A DNA stretch of 64,000 nucleotides from an uncultured Bacteroidales bacterium (GCA_934695325.1 CAKUVD010000010.1:79879-143878); one strand, 5' to 3'. Counted from the first letter of the stretch, positions 41,727 through 51,364 are shown. Numbers and translations: made by a program. Notes: generated by a model from the sequence alone, not told the origin.

Positions 41727-42914
41727 ATGATTAACAGACAAGAAAAAGCCAAAGGGGCGTTTTTCAGATGGCTTCCTGTAATAAGCCTTACTTTTTCCAC
41801 ATTCATATTCAACACGTCGGAGTTCATCCCGATAGGCCTGCTCACCGACATTGCTGACGATTTCTCCATAACGGAATCCAGGGCTGGGCTCCTCATAACA
41901 GTTTACGCCTGGGTGGTGGCCGTAGCCTCCCTCCCGCTTATGCTGATGTTCTCCAAGACGGAGAACAAGAAACTACTGCTTTCAGTAGTGGTCCTGTTCA
42001 CGGCAAGCCACATCCTCTCGGGATTCTCTTCAGGATATTATATGCTTATGCTGTCCAGGACCGGCGTCGCATGCGCACATTCGATTTTCTGGTCCATTGT
42101 GACGCCGCTTGCAGTAAGAGTGGCCCCGGAGGGACATCGCTCGACAGCATTGGGGCTCATCGTGACCGGCTCGTCAGTGGCTATGATCGTGGGACTTCCT
42201 CTAGGACGAGCGATAGGGCTTCTCATCGGCTGGAGAGCGACCTTCCTGCTGATAGCCGCAGTGGCAGCGATAATATTCGTAATCCTCTCTGTCACACTTC
42301 CGAAGACTCCGAGCGACAATGACATATCTCTCAAGTCACTGCCCGGCCTGATAAAGACGCCGGCGCTCTTGAGCATATATATTCTGACGGTTATAGCCAT
42401 TACCGGCCACTATACGGCCTACAGTTATATAGAGCCGTTCCTCGGTCAGGTGGCAGGTCTGTCGGATACATTGATCACGCTCGTGCTTTCGGCATTCGGT
42501 GTCGTGGGAATCATCGGCAGCTGGTTTTTCTCCAGATACTATGACAGGCATTGCGGAGCGTTCATCAGATTCGCCGTACTGGGCCTGTGCGCATTCATAC
42601 TTATGCTAAGTCCAGCGGCTTTCAGCACGGTCAGCATTGTCCTTCTCTGCCTGCTGTGGGGACTGGCCATCAACAGTTACAACCTCGCATTCCAGTCCGA
42701 GATAATCCAGGCGGCTCCGCACGGGACAGCGATCGCAATGTCCATCTACTCAGGGATATATAACATAGGAATAGGAGCAGGCGCCCTCGTCGGAGGAACC
42801 GTCTGCTCCCATATCGGAATCGGTTTCGTCGGCTACGTCGGAGGCGCGATCCTCGTCATAGCCTCTGCCTGGTGTCTGTTCAAATTCCTGCCGCTCGTGT
42901 ACGGAAGACACTGA
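41727..42914 (+). CDS. MFS sugar-efflux transporter, SotB-like
   Basis: I start at the ATG at 41727 (MINRQEKAKG), 395 residues; the in-frame TTG at 41613 would add a charged tail before the first span. Twelve membrane spans are expected. The sequence follows E. coli SotB closely: FNTSEFIPIGLLTDIA, TVYAWVVAVASLPLMLM, the motif-A-like RSTALGLIVTGSSVAMIVGLPLGR and HYTAYSYIEPF. It probably exports sugars or glycosides from the cytoplasm. It converges on the phosphoesterase gene with 27 bp between. Confidence 0.87.
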   Translation: MINRQEKAKGAFFRWLPVISLTFSTFIFNTSEFIPIGLLTDIADDFSITESRAGLLITVYAWVVAVASLPLMLMFSKTENKKLLLSVVVLFTASHILSGFSSGYYMLMLSRTGVACAHSIFWSIVTPLAVRVAPEGHRSTALGLIVTGSSVAMIVGLPLGRAIGLLIGWRATFLLIAAVAAIIFVILSVTLPKTPSDNDISLKSLPGLIKTPALLSIYILTVIAITGHYTAYSYIEPFLGQVAGLSDTLITLVLSAFGVVGIIGSWFFSRYYDRHCGAFIRFAVLGLCAFILMLSPAAFSTVSIVLLCLLWGLAINSYNLAFQSEIIQAAPHGTAIAMSIYSGIYNIGIGAGALVGGTVCSHIGIGFVGYVGGAILVIASAWCLFKFLPLVYGRH

Positions 42915-42941
42915 AACGCACTTCCAGACGTCGTCAGAACA

Positions 42942-44372
42942 TCATTCGACAGGAATGTCATAGACATTGCCGAAGCGGTCAGTGGCGCGGACGGACAGAC
43001 TGGCGTCTGGAGTGGATGGAACAGCCTTGAAGAGATGCCTGGTCCGTGTCGGCGAAATCCAGTCGTACTTTATCTTGGTCTTGTCTTGGCAGAGGATATA
43101 CGCCTGAGGATCAAAGCCGGTGAATTTCTCCATCTCCCCCATAACCACTCCGTTCTCGAGCCACTCGACCTTCCAGCCGTCATCATAATTCCAGACATTG
43201 GCAACGAGAGACTCTGGGAAGTCCGGAGATTTTCCGGGGGAATAGGCGCGTCCCTGGTATGAGACAGGATGGCCGGCTGACTTATACAGCCATTTCATTT
43301 CCGTGCCGTCCACGTCGTACACGCCATATCCTACCGGAGTGCCGTCCAGACAGATGTCCAGACACCACCAGGTACCGCACACGGCCGCCGTGTTATGCTC
43401 CATAAGCCGGTCATTGTAACAGACATTGAGATTATAGTGCATATGTCCGGTGAACAGGTGCGTGTCGAACTTGCTGAACATCGCGAGGAAGGCGGATGCG
43501 TTCACGGTCTGGTCCGCGACATTGTCATAATCGTAGGCGAAAGGCTGCTGCTCCGCCACCGGGCGCATCGGCATATGAGCCGAGACAATCACCAGGGAGC
43601 CTTCAGGCACATACGCCAAGTCCTGCTCCAGCCAGCGGAATGTCTGTTCGGTCACATACCCTATGTAGAAATAGTCCCTGCCGATATAGAAATTGTTGTT
43701 TATGACGATGTAATGGGCCTTTCCTCTGTTGAACGAGTAGCAGCTTGGGCCGAAATAGTTCTCGAATGTGCGGTACGACGTCTCGAAAGAACGTCCCCAA
43801 TAATCCATATCGTGGTTTCCTATGACACGGTAGACAGGCATATCAAGCATAGACGCTGTCTTTATGTATCCCGGGAACAGGGACGGAGTGTCCCCTACTA
43901 TGTCCCCGCAGTCGATGCCGAACACATCATTGTCGTTCGCCGCCTTATAGGCGTTGATGTCTGCAAGCACGGCGGCATAGCCTTCGAGCTGCGCCGGATC
44001 TGTCATCTGCACGTCCGCCTGCACGAACACCGTGTGCCTGCTGTCGTCACGAGGATTGCGCACAAGGTCGAAATCATAAGACGAGACCTTCGGGTCAATA
44101 GGCTTATAGAATACTGGCAACGTGCCTTCCTCAACAGGAGGGAGATACCCGGACGGTGTGGACACATATATGAAACGCCCGTCCCTGGAGGCTTCCAAGG
44201 AATACCGCCCGTTCCTGTCAGTCACGGTACAGGAATAACCATCGGACACCACCACGCCCGGAAGGCCCTTGCCCTCCGCCTTGACGGTTCCGCGCACCGT
44301 TGGGAAAGAATTGCCGGCGCTCATCGACACGGACAGAATGCCGGCAGCCATCATCAATATCTTTTTCATCAC
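42942..44372 (-). CDS. Secreted calcineurin-like phosphoesterase
   Basis: A 476-residue protein with a signal peptide (MMAAGILSVSMSAGNS). It has an N-terminal MetallophosN beta domain (TVKAEGKGLPGVVVSDG), a metallophosphatase core with GIDCGDIVGD, VIGNHDMDYWG, VSAHMPMRP and FTGHMHYN, and a C-terminal MetallophosC domain (~330-476). The first metal-binding element reads QADVQM where D-x-H is usual. Substrate unknown: a phospho-sugar or phosphodiester in the periplasm is likely given the adjacent hexosaminidase, whose stop codon is 6 nt upstream. Confidence 0.85.
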   Translation of the reverse strand: MMKKILMMAAGILSVSMSAGNSFPTVRGTVKAEGKGLPGVVVSDGYSCTVTDRNGRYSLEASRDGRFIYVSTPSGYLPPVEEGTLPVFYKPIDPKVSSYDFDLVRNPRDDSRHTVFVQADVQMTDPAQLEGYAAVLADINAYKAANDNDVFGIDCGDIVGDTPSLFPGYIKTASMLDMPVYRVIGNHDMDYWGRSFETSYRTFENYFGPSCYSFNRGKAHYIVINNNFYIGRDYFYIGYVTEQTFRWLEQDLAYVPEGSLVIVSAHMPMRPVAEQQPFAYDYDNVADQTVNASAFLAMFSKFDTHLFTGHMHYNLNVCYNDRLMEHNTAAVCGTWWCLDICLDGTPVGYGVYDVDGTEMKWLYKSAGHPVSYQGRAYSPGKSPDFPESLVANVWNYDDGWKVEWLENGVVMGEMEKFTGFDPQAYILCQDKTKIKYDWISPTRTRHLFKAVPSTPDASLSVRATDRFGNVYDIPVE

Positions 44373-44378
44373 AACCTC

Positions 44379-46685
44379 CTATCTTACGATTATCTCATCC
44401 ACAAAGAGCCAGGCCTTTCCGCCTGCCAGCCAGTTCCACGAAGGTATCTCCCTTTCCGGAAGGAGATGCACCTTCACGTATCTAGCCTTCACCGGCTCGA
44501 ATGTCAGTATATGCGACGTCGTCTCTTTGGTCTCTCTCTCAAGACGGGGGTACTCTTCTTCTGCGATCTCGCGGAAAGATCCTCCGTCATCAGATACAGA
44601 TATAGTCATCTTTCTTGCATCAAAGATGCCGTCGGCAGTGCAGATGCAGACCCCCGCCCCGGCAGACGAGAACTCTGTCCCCTCGCCCAGATCCACGACC
44701 GCGGTCATAGGGGTGAAATTGCCGAAGCCGAGCCAACGGCCGGACGAGAACCTGGTGTCACCGCGCAAGCCGTCCACGAGCACGGACGCACCGCCGAACT
44801 TGTATGAGTCAGCCGGATCCTTCTCCAGGGTCACAGGCCTTGCCGTAGCCTTATTGAAACTTATCTTCTCGGCGTACACCTCGCCAGGCTCTCCCTTACG
44901 GAACGCTACAGCCTGGAAATCAGCATCCTGACGCAGTTCAAGCGGCTTCTCATAAAGAGGCGAATCTCCTGTCGGGACAGTTCCGTCCAGTGTATAGCGA
45001 ATATCCGGGCTACCCATAGTCACCAGCTTCACTTTCACGGAAGACGATGACATATCCGGCTCGACTTCTCCGGTAATCTCGAGCACATGCTTGGCATAGT
45101 CATATCCTGCATTGTCATAGACAGTCATAAGAGGTCCGAGCGCCTGGAGGAACTTGTCGTAGTCCTTGGCCGAAGGGTTCCGCCACTGGTTCTCGGCAAG
45201 CGCCGCCCAGCGCGGAAGCACCATATACTGGACCTGCGCAAAATTGTCGATATACTCGGTCCAGAGATTCGCCTGCGCCCCGAGAATGTGACGTGCCTCT
45301 TCCTGTGTCAATGCTGACGGCACAGGGCTGTACATATAGACTCTCTCCACAGGGATGTATCCGCCGATGGCAAGAGGTTCCCTCGCCACGTCGCGCCCCT
45401 GGTAGAAGTCGAAATAAAGGTAGGAGTTCGGAGTCATTATGACATCGTGGCCACTCTTGGCAGCCTCAATTCCGCCGGTCTCGCCACGCCAGGACATTAT
45501 CGTCGCGCCCGGAGCGGCATCGCCTTCCAGAATCTCGTCCCAGCCGATGACCTTGCGGCCGCGCGCATTCAGGAAGTCGGCCACGTGTCTCATCACATAG
45601 CTCTGGAGTTTCTGCTCCTTCGTGTGCCTCCCGTCATCCTTCAGGCCCAGTCTCGCTATGAGAGCCTGGCATTTAGGGCATTTTCCCCACCTCACCTTAG
45701 GACATTCGTCACCGCCTATATGGATGTACTCCGACGGGAACATATCCAGCACCTCAGCGAAAACATTGTCCAGGAATTCATAGACTTTCGGGTTTCCGGC
45801 GCACAGCACGTCCTCTGACACACCCCAGATGGTCCACACGTCATACGGACCGCCGGTACAGCCGAGCTCCGGATATGAAGCCAGGGCCGCCTGCATATGA
45901 CCGGGGAGATCCACCTCAGGAATGACATCTATATGTCTTTCTGACGCATATCTCACAATGTCACGAATCTCATCCTGCGTATAATATCCTCCGTACGGCT
46001 TGCCGTCGAATTTTCTCGGGATGTCATTGAGATGTCCGACGATGGTTTCCTTCCGCATTGACCCGACCTCCGTGAGACGAGGGTACTTCTTTATTTCCAT
46101 CCTCCACCCCTGGTCCTCAGTGATATGCCAATGCAGCTTGTTCATATTGTGCAGCGCCATCATATCTATATATGTCTTCACTTCATCCACGCTGAAGAAA
46201 TGGCGACAGACATCCAGATGAGCCCCGCGATAGGAAAACTCCGGGCGGTCCGTTATCTCTGCAGCAGGCAGTTCGGGCGCCGATGCCAGACATTTGCGCA
46301 AGGTCTGTATCCCATAGAAGACTCCCGCGGGCGAGCCTCCAGTTATGGAGACTCCCCTGCCTCGTATCTTCAGGACATACGCCTCATTCTCCATAGACGG
46401 ATCAATGGCTAGGCTTATATCGCCCCTCGAAGCAGCACCGAAGGATTTCCCTATATCCAGTCCCGTCTCTTCCTTTATGTAACCTGTCAGGAAACCGGCC
46501 TCGTTAAGGAGAGACGAGTCTGCGAAGCAAACCGCCGTGCTGCCGGTCAATGAGAAATTCCCTCCGCATTCAGCCTTGACGCTGAGCGGTGAAGGGACTA
46601 TCAGATAAGGCTGCCGCGCCTCCTTTTCGCAGGCCGCCACGGCAACTGCGGCCAATGCTGTCGCTATTAGTTTTATATGTTTCAT
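44379..46685 (-). CDS. Beta-N-acetylhexosaminidase (GH20) lipoprotein
   Basis: I start at the ATG at 46685 (MKHIKLIATALAAVAVAACE), giving a lipoprotein signal with Cys near 19, and 768 residues. The domain order is GH20b (~30-150), the GH20 barrel (~150-500) with the catalytic pair in HIGGDECPK (substrate-assisted Asp-Glu), WHITEDQGW, and a C-terminal chitobiase-like and F5/8-type (discoidin) binding domain (~630-768). It removes terminal GlcNAc or GalNAc from glycans, for example host mucins, outside the cell or in the periplasm. Likely co-transcribed with the phosphoesterase and controlled by the divergent ROK gene. Confidence 0.93.
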   Translation of the reverse strand: MKHIKLIATALAAVAVAACEKEARQPYLIVPSPLSVKAECGGNFSLTGSTAVCFADSSLLNEAGFLTGYIKEETGLDIGKSFGAASRGDISLAIDPSMENEAYVLKIRGRGVSITGGSPAGVFYGIQTLRKCLASAPELPAAEITDRPEFSYRGAHLDVCRHFFSVDEVKTYIDMMALHNMNKLHWHITEDQGWRMEIKKYPRLTEVGSMRKETIVGHLNDIPRKFDGKPYGGYYTQDEIRDIVRYASERHIDVIPEVDLPGHMQAALASYPELGCTGGPYDVWTIWGVSEDVLCAGNPKVYEFLDNVFAEVLDMFPSEYIHIGGDECPKVRWGKCPKCQALIARLGLKDDGRHTKEQKLQSYVMRHVADFLNARGRKVIGWDEILEGDAAPGATIMSWRGETGGIEAAKSGHDVIMTPNSYLYFDFYQGRDVAREPLAIGGYIPVERVYMYSPVPSALTQEEARHILGAQANLWTEYIDNFAQVQYMVLPRWAALAENQWRNPSAKDYDKFLQALGPLMTVYDNAGYDYAKHVLEITGEVEPDMSSSSVKVKLVTMGSPDIRYTLDGTVPTGDSPLYEKPLELRQDADFQAVAFRKGEPGEVYAEKISFNKATARPVTLEKDPADSYKFGGASVLVDGLRGDTRFSSGRWLGFGNFTPMTAVVDLGEGTEFSSAGAGVCICTADGIFDARKMTISVSDDGGSFREIAEEEYPRLERETKETTSHILTFEPVKARYVKVHLLPEREIPSWNWLAGGKAWLFVDEIIVR

Positions 46686-46781
46686 TATAAATATGATGTT
46701 TTCATAATTTTCAACTGACAATATTAGCACTTTTTCTTCAATTTTCTTAACTATCGCGCCCTATTTCTTAAAAATTTTGCA

Positions 46782-46789
46782 TAAATTTG
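46782..46789 (+). promoter_or_regulatory. -7 box for the ROK gene
   Basis: TAAATTTG, full match, 41 nt before the ROK ATG. A near-match TAATATTG on the opposite strand at about 46720 could serve the hexosaminidase gene. No symmetrical operator is evident in the 144-bp divergent gap. Confidence 0.35.
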
Positions 46790-46829
46790 AAGTGTAAAAG
46801 TGAAATAACATATAAAATATAATAATGAA

Positions 46830-48032
46830 ATGGCAGAAGGTTTTCTGAACAGCGTGAATGAAAAGAACGCCGCACTCAAACAGAAAATACTGAGACTTTG
46901 CGTAAAGGACGGAGACTACAGCATCTCCGACTTCAGCCGGGAACTGGACTGCAGCATACCGACCATAACGAAGATCATAAGCGAATTGATCGATGCCGGG
47001 TATCTGAAGGATCTCGGCAAGGTCGGGATATCCAGCGGACGGCGCCCGAGCATTTATGGACTGAACCCCGATGCCGGCTACATTGTCGGTGTGGACATCC
47101 GCAGACATCACGTCAGCATCGCCGTGACGGACTTCAAGGGGCAGATGATAGACTATCAGTCCGACCTGGCGTTCGCCCTGGCGAGCACCGCCGAGTCATT
47201 CACGGATCTCTGCACATTCATTCTCTCCCACATAGGGAAGCTAGGCATCGGAAAGGAGCAGGTGCTGACTTACGGAATAAACCTGACTGGCCGTGTGAAT
47301 CACAACACAGGCTACAGCTATTCGTATTTCATCGGTGAGGACAAGCCGATAGCGGCCACTATGGAGAACATTCTCGGGGCGCCGGTTTTCGTAGAAAACG
47401 ACTCCAGGGCTATGTGTTTCGGCGAGTACCGCGCCGGTGTCGCCAACAATGAGAACAATATGCTTTTCATCAATGTCAGCTGGGGCTTGGGAATGGGTAT
47501 GGTGCTGGACGGAAAACTTTTCTACGGAAAGTCCGGGTTCTCCGGAGAGATCGGGCACACGCCGATGCTGAACAATGATATCATTTGCCAATGCGGTAAG
47601 GTCGGCTGTCTGGAGACCGGGGCGTCCGGCTCGGCTCTGCACAGGGAGTTCCTGCAGAAACTGGACGAGGGAAAGGCATCCATATTGTCCGACAAATACA
47701 AGCGAGGAGAGGAAATCACCCTGGATGACATCACCGACGCTCTCGGAGAAGAAGATATGCTGGCTATAGAGTGCGTGGAGCACGTGGGAAATGTCCTGGG
47801 AAAGGCATTGGCCGGAATGATCAACATATTCAACCCGGAACTCGTGGTCATAGGCGGGCGGCTGAATGTGACCGGCGACTACCTTCTTCTTCCCATAAAG
47901 AGCGCCATCAACAAGCATTCGCTGAATATGGTGAGCAAGGACACCCGCGTGGAGATGTCAAGGCTTGGAAAGAAGGCCGGCCCGATAGGAGCCTGTATGC
48001 TCTCACGCAGCCGCCTCCTGGGGCTGATGTAA
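46830..48032 (+). CDS. ROK-family transcriptional regulator (NagC-like)
   Basis: A 400-residue protein with an N-terminal winged helix (~15-70, LDCSIPTITKIISELIDAGYL) and a ROK sugar-kinase-like domain. The kinase fold has VGVDIRRHHVSIAVTD, the ROK zinc motif CQCGKVGCLE near 255 and the second glycine motif VIGGR. NagC and XylR-type ROK regulators bind N-acetylhexosamines or xylose; the divergent GH20 gene makes an N-acetylhexosamine signal likely. Another ATG at 46824 is out of frame. The gene ends 18 nt from the convergent recombinase. Confidence 0.87.
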   Translation: MAEGFLNSVNEKNAALKQKILRLCVKDGDYSISDFSRELDCSIPTITKIISELIDAGYLKDLGKVGISSGRRPSIYGLNPDAGYIVGVDIRRHHVSIAVTDFKGQMIDYQSDLAFALASTAESFTDLCTFILSHIGKLGIGKEQVLTYGINLTGRVNHNTGYSYSYFIGEDKPIAATMENILGAPVFVENDSRAMCFGEYRAGVANNENNMLFINVSWGLGMGMVLDGKLFYGKSGFSGEIGHTPMLNNDIICQCGKVGCLETGASGSALHREFLQKLDEGKASILSDKYKRGEEITLDDITDALGEEDMLAIECVEHVGNVLGKALAGMINIFNPELVVIGGRLNVTGDYLLLPIKSAINKHSLNMVSKDTRVEMSRLGKKAGPIGACMLSRSRLLGLM

Positions 48033-48050
48033 CCGGATGCGTATATGCGG

Positions 48051-49532
48051 TCAGAGATGACGTCCGCACAATTCCCGTGCAATTTTTCGGACGAGAAGCC
48101 CTAGACAGTTTCTCAGGCTGTTCATCGCGCCTCGCCTTATGAGCGTCAAATCCGGAGCCACTCGGTAGTCTTTCTGTCCGAACGCCGCATTCATCAGCGC
48201 GAATCTGTCTTCCAGTTCGAGGCTTGTGTAACGATGCACCGCGTCGCTGCCTTCTGCGTGCAGCCCTGCCGCATAAGCATTGACCTGGACCTTGTTCATA
48301 ATGTCCACGTGTGTCTTGCGCGCAAGGCGACTGCCGGCAAGTTCGTGCAGAGGGAAGTATTCATTGTCCCCCTTCGTCTCGTCAAACTTAGCCACCAGAC
48401 GGTCTATACCGCACAATTTCAGCAACTTGCGCAAGTCTTTATTATATGCTGACACAGGATATCCCGCCCGTCTGTCATTGAAACTGAATTTTGTCCTCAT
48501 CACGATGTCATAAGCCTGCCGTACCAGAGGAGTCCTGACTTCTGTCACGCTCTCCATTGACTTCAATGTCTTGCGCGGAATGTAATGGATGTATGGTATC
48601 CCTTCCGGAGACACGGAAACCCGGCTCATCGAAAATCTCAAGAAGTCTCCGATTCGCGCACCTGTGCAGCAGTTCAGGACGAATATGTCTCTAGCCGTCT
48701 GCAATTCACGCGGTACTTCGGCATTGAGCACCCGGAGGAGTTCCGCCTTGCGCAAGAAAAATGGCTCGTCGTACTTCTGCCTCATTATCGCCCTGTACCG
48801 CTCCGGTGAGATTCTGCGGAACGGAGACTTGAAATTCTCATCCGTACGCTCCAGTTCATTGAAAAAAGCCTTGAGGCCTTTCATCTCGTGCACTACCGTA
48901 TTCCCGGAGAGACGACGGGACGGATATCGGTTCCGGCTCTGTCTTACGTATAGTTCAGGATACAGCGATACATATCTGTATTCATCCGCAATGAATGCGC
49001 GGTACTCCATAAGCATCTTCATATCGAATTGGCCAGTGGACATACCCGTGAGACCCTTTATGTGAAGAAAGCGCTCCAGCCTCCGGAGAGTGGCGCTATA
49101 ATGCGCATAACGTCTCTCGCCGATGATGCCGTCACGGTGAGAGTCATCCATATAAGCGCTGAAGCGCCGGACAAGACTTTCCTCATCACCGCCATAGGAC
49201 GTCTCCTCGGACAGGCCTTCAGGGTTCAGTATTCTGTTCACCTCGTCCTGAAGACGACGGCTTCTCATATCCAAGCCTGCCGAGCTCATATTTTTTACGG
49301 CGCTCTTGATGGCCTCAATGTACTTCCCTATTTCGGCCGCCAATTCAGCATTGTATTCCTCGGTGTCCGGACGGACTGTTCCGTCAATCCTGAAAGGTCT
49401 CAGCTGCTCGTTAGGGATTCTCCGCCCTGTAGAATAATACATTGTCAAGGCTCGTCCGCCTGAGACTCGGAAACGCAGATTTGTGGTTCCACACGCCGAT
49501 GTGGTCCGGCAATAAAGTGTGATGCGATACAT
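48051..49532 (-). CDS. Tyrosine recombinase with atypical catalytic boxes
   Basis: I start at the ATG at 49532 (MYRITLYCRTTSAC), matching the usual N-terminal strand of Bacteroidota phage-integrase-like proteins, 493 residues. Box I arginine is present (NCCTGARIGDF). Box II reads SRLARKTH, with Arg where the H-x-x-R histidine normally stands. The nucleophile tyrosine is probably in VHRYTSLE; the box III H/W is not clear. SAM-like domain at ~150-280 (GERRYAHYSATLRRLERFL). Such recombinases in Bacteroidales invert DNA or integrate elements. It lies next to the capsule region, which suggests promoter inversion or an integrated element, but I found no inverted repeats. Confidence 0.8.
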   Translation of the reverse strand: MYRITLYCRTTSACGTTNLRFRVSGGRALTMYYSTGRRIPNEQLRPFRIDGTVRPDTEEYNAELAAEIGKYIEAIKSAVKNMSSAGLDMRSRRLQDEVNRILNPEGLSEETSYGGDEESLVRRFSAYMDDSHRDGIIGERRYAHYSATLRRLERFLHIKGLTGMSTGQFDMKMLMEYRAFIADEYRYVSLYPELYVRQSRNRYPSRRLSGNTVVHEMKGLKAFFNELERTDENFKSPFRRISPERYRAIMRQKYDEPFFLRKAELLRVLNAEVPRELQTARDIFVLNCCTGARIGDFLRFSMSRVSVSPEGIPYIHYIPRKTLKSMESVTEVRTPLVRQAYDIVMRTKFSFNDRRAGYPVSAYNKDLRKLLKLCGIDRLVAKFDETKGDNEYFPLHELAGSRLARKTHVDIMNKVQVNAYAAGLHAEGSDAVHRYTSLELEDRFALMNAAFGQKDYRVAPDLTLIRRGAMNSLRNCLGLLVRKIARELCGRHL

Positions 49533-49574
49533 ATTCCAAATAGTTTCAAAACAAGCTCTAAGATACGGTTTCAC

Positions 49575-49793
49575 AGCTATTCAAAAACACAGCATACGCC
49601 TTTCCTCATACTTTCTCGCCTGACGACGCCCCACGACACCACCAGGCAGATTCCGAATCCCCCCCGGCCCGGAGCGGCGCGCAGAGGCGCAAAGGGCTGC
49701 CCGGCAGGGGCTTGCGTCGCGGCGTCCCCGCGGTCGCACAACGCCGGGGCGGGTTCCGCTGACATTAGAGAACAACGTAAACAGAGAAAATAT
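49575..49793. other. GC-rich intergenic patch
   Basis: The stretch ~49620-49760 is visibly GC-rich (runs such as CGGCCCGGAGCGGCGCGC and a C7 tract), unlike both the recombinase gene and the AT-rich cassette downstream. I see no gene, promoter or long inverted repeat. It continues into the GC-rich 49794-50103 gene stub, so both likely come from the same foreign source. Confidence 0.5.
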
Positions 49794-50103
49794 ATGAGCA
49801 TTTTTGCAGGAAAGACATTGATGATCACCGGCGGCACCGGCAGCTTCGGCAACGCCGTGCTGAGGCGCTTCCTCAGGACCGACATCGCGGAGATCAGGAT
49901 CTTCTCGCGCGACGAGAAGAAGCAGGACGATATGCGCCACGAGTACCAGGCGAAGTTCCCCGACGTGGCGGACAAGATAAAGTTCCACATCGGCGACGTG
50001 AGGAACCTGGAGAGCGTCCGCTCGGCGATGCCGGGCACTGACTACATCTTCCACGCCGCCGCCCTCAAGCAGGTCCCGAGCTGCGAGTTCTTCCGATGGA
50101 GGC
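49794..50103 (+). pseudogene. 5' stub of UDP-GlcNAc 4,6-dehydratase-like gene (FnlA/CapE type)
   Basis: The ATG at 49794 opens about 100 codons of clear Rossmann-fold dehydratase: ITGGTGSFGNAVLRRFL, then IFSRDEKKQDDMRHEYQ and HAAALKQVPSCEFF. Full-length members have about 350-400 residues. Just after CEFF one base is missing (an additional C would restore PMEA), and the homology ends about nine bases later. The stub is much more GC-rich than its neighbours and its 3' part is absent from the window. It would have made the 4-keto sugar precursor of UDP-FucNAc/QuiNAc-type sugars for capsule. Confidence 0.7.
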
Positions 50104-50565
50104 CTTTTGCCAGGCTGCAATAGTTTGAGCATCAATCAAATAAACCCGTTATTTTCCGCATTCGCTCAACCGAAGCCAAAATCATCACGATAATGGGCAG
50201 CATCGGACACTTCTGCAACGCCACATCAGCTCATATCAAAGAACAATCCGTTGTGCGTAAAACATCCTCCGTTGTACAAGTTTTCAGCCCATTGCGCCTC
50301 AAAACTCCTGCAAGATACTCATATTTTCCGACTAATAAAAGAAGTGTTCTGCCTAACCCGTGAAATTTTCCAAGAAATCGAACGAAGACGAACATAAGTG
50401 TCCTCTCTGGCAATGACGCTTTTCATCGCTGAAAAACTATACTATTCAACCTTCAGAGAGCCCTTCATTTGACATCAAGACTCAATAATCTGTCATAATG
50501 TCGAAATTGATAAACTTGTCAAAAGCCCATACTAATCGTAAAATAAATCTAAACATTCATCTCCT
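50104..50565. other. Unannotated stretch before the membrane/caspase pair
   Basis: 462 bases without a convincing gene. Composition changes to AT-rich here, so the GC-rich stub ends at a junction near 50104. A short minus-strand frame at 50231-50413 has no recognisable content. A TTGACA (50469-50474) and CATAAT (50494-50499) with 19-nt spacing, and a TAAACTTG at 50511-50518, are the only promoter-like elements ahead of the downstream pair. Confidence 0.4.
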
Positions 50566-51363
50566 ATGTGTCGAACTAAACGGCGAAGAACTATTACGGA
50601 CTCTAACAGAAAGACATACCAAAAGTTCTTTGGAGTAGAAGATAGTGAACAATACCTCATCTATTATCAGATGGATGAGAAAAATGATACGGGATATATT
50701 GTATTCATAGATAATGAAGATGATCTTGATTACATAGATAAACGAGATAAATCAGACTGGTCTCCTGCTGACGTGCAGACATTTCATCGTAGTCTCGGTA
50801 AACTTCAGCAGGCAGAGGCAACGCCTATTTTAAATCTTTCCCATAAACACATCCTTGCTTTCAAGCAGATTTTAGGACGAGGATATCTACAGATATTGGA
50901 AAAGGACTTCTCAGATGTTGATTCTGTAATTAAAGATGCACTTAAATATTTGAAACAGAGAAATATTGAAGCTGCAAGGGAAATGATTCTTTGTGTTGCA
51001 GGTATACTCTCCCTTATCGTGGCTATACTTGGTTTATCCTTATATTTTATTGGTAATCGAAACTTGTGGTTTTACGGAATATTATTTGGCATACTTGGCG
51101 CATTTGTATCTATTTGGACACGCTATGGGAAAGAGGAAATGACAGGTCTTGCTTCTAAATCCTTACATTTCATGGAAGCAATTTCAAGATTGTTTATAGG
51201 AGCAATCGCGTCTGTAGTAACCATGTTTGCCATACGAAGCGGTTTCATGCTCGCAATAGGAGAGTCTGATAGTTTGTTTTTTCTCTATTGCATATTTGGC
51301 TTCGCAGCTGGCTTCAGCGAAAGATTACTTCCATCACTTATTGAACGTATAATTGAAAAATAA
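50566..51363 (+). CDS. Four-TM membrane protein coupled to a caspase-like protease
   Basis: A 265-residue protein: residues 1-140 are soluble, acidic and mixed in fold, and four hydrophobic segments follow at about 141-163, 167-185, 207-229 and 236-252. The end reads GFAAGFSERLLPSLIERI; a GFSER-type motif recurs, as I recall, in a loosely defined family of bacterial four-TM proteins, but I cannot name it. No gasdermin, SLATT or toxin motif is evident. The following caspase-like gene starts one base after its TAA, so the pair is translated together. I infer the membrane protein is the effector, acting or being cut at the membrane. AT-rich, clearly unlike flanking genes. Confidence 0.7.
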   Translation: MCRTKRRRTITDSNRKTYQKFFGVEDSEQYLIYYQMDEKNDTGYIVFIDNEDDLDYIDKRDKSDWSPADVQTFHRSLGKLQQAEATPILNLSHKHILAFKQILGRGYLQILEKDFSDVDSVIKDALKYLKQRNIEAAREMILCVAGILSLIVAILGLSLYFIGNRNLWFYGILFGILGAFVSIWTRYGKEEMTGLASKSLHFMEAISRLFIGAIASVVTMFAIRSGFMLAIGESDSLFFLYCIFGFAAGFSERLLPSLIERIIEK

Positions 51364-51364
51364 T

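Noticed and set aside
43395..44807. A 470-codon plus-strand frame opposite the phosphoesterase and hexosaminidase genes
   Set aside because: The minus-strand genes have signal peptides, conserved domains and complete catalytic motifs; the antisense frame has a shadow composition rich in R and H.
49575..49793. An invertible promoter for the capsule locus
   Set aside because: I searched for inverted repeats flanking a TAnnTTTG box in this gap and found none.
50231..50413. A 60-codon minus-strand frame before the membrane/caspase pair
   Set aside because: No signal, motif or operon context; composition matches random open sequence.
50566..51363. The membrane protein as a bacterial gasdermin
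   Set aside because: Gasdermins are beta-rich pore formers with a short C-terminal inhibitory peptide; this protein has four helical membrane segments and no such layout.
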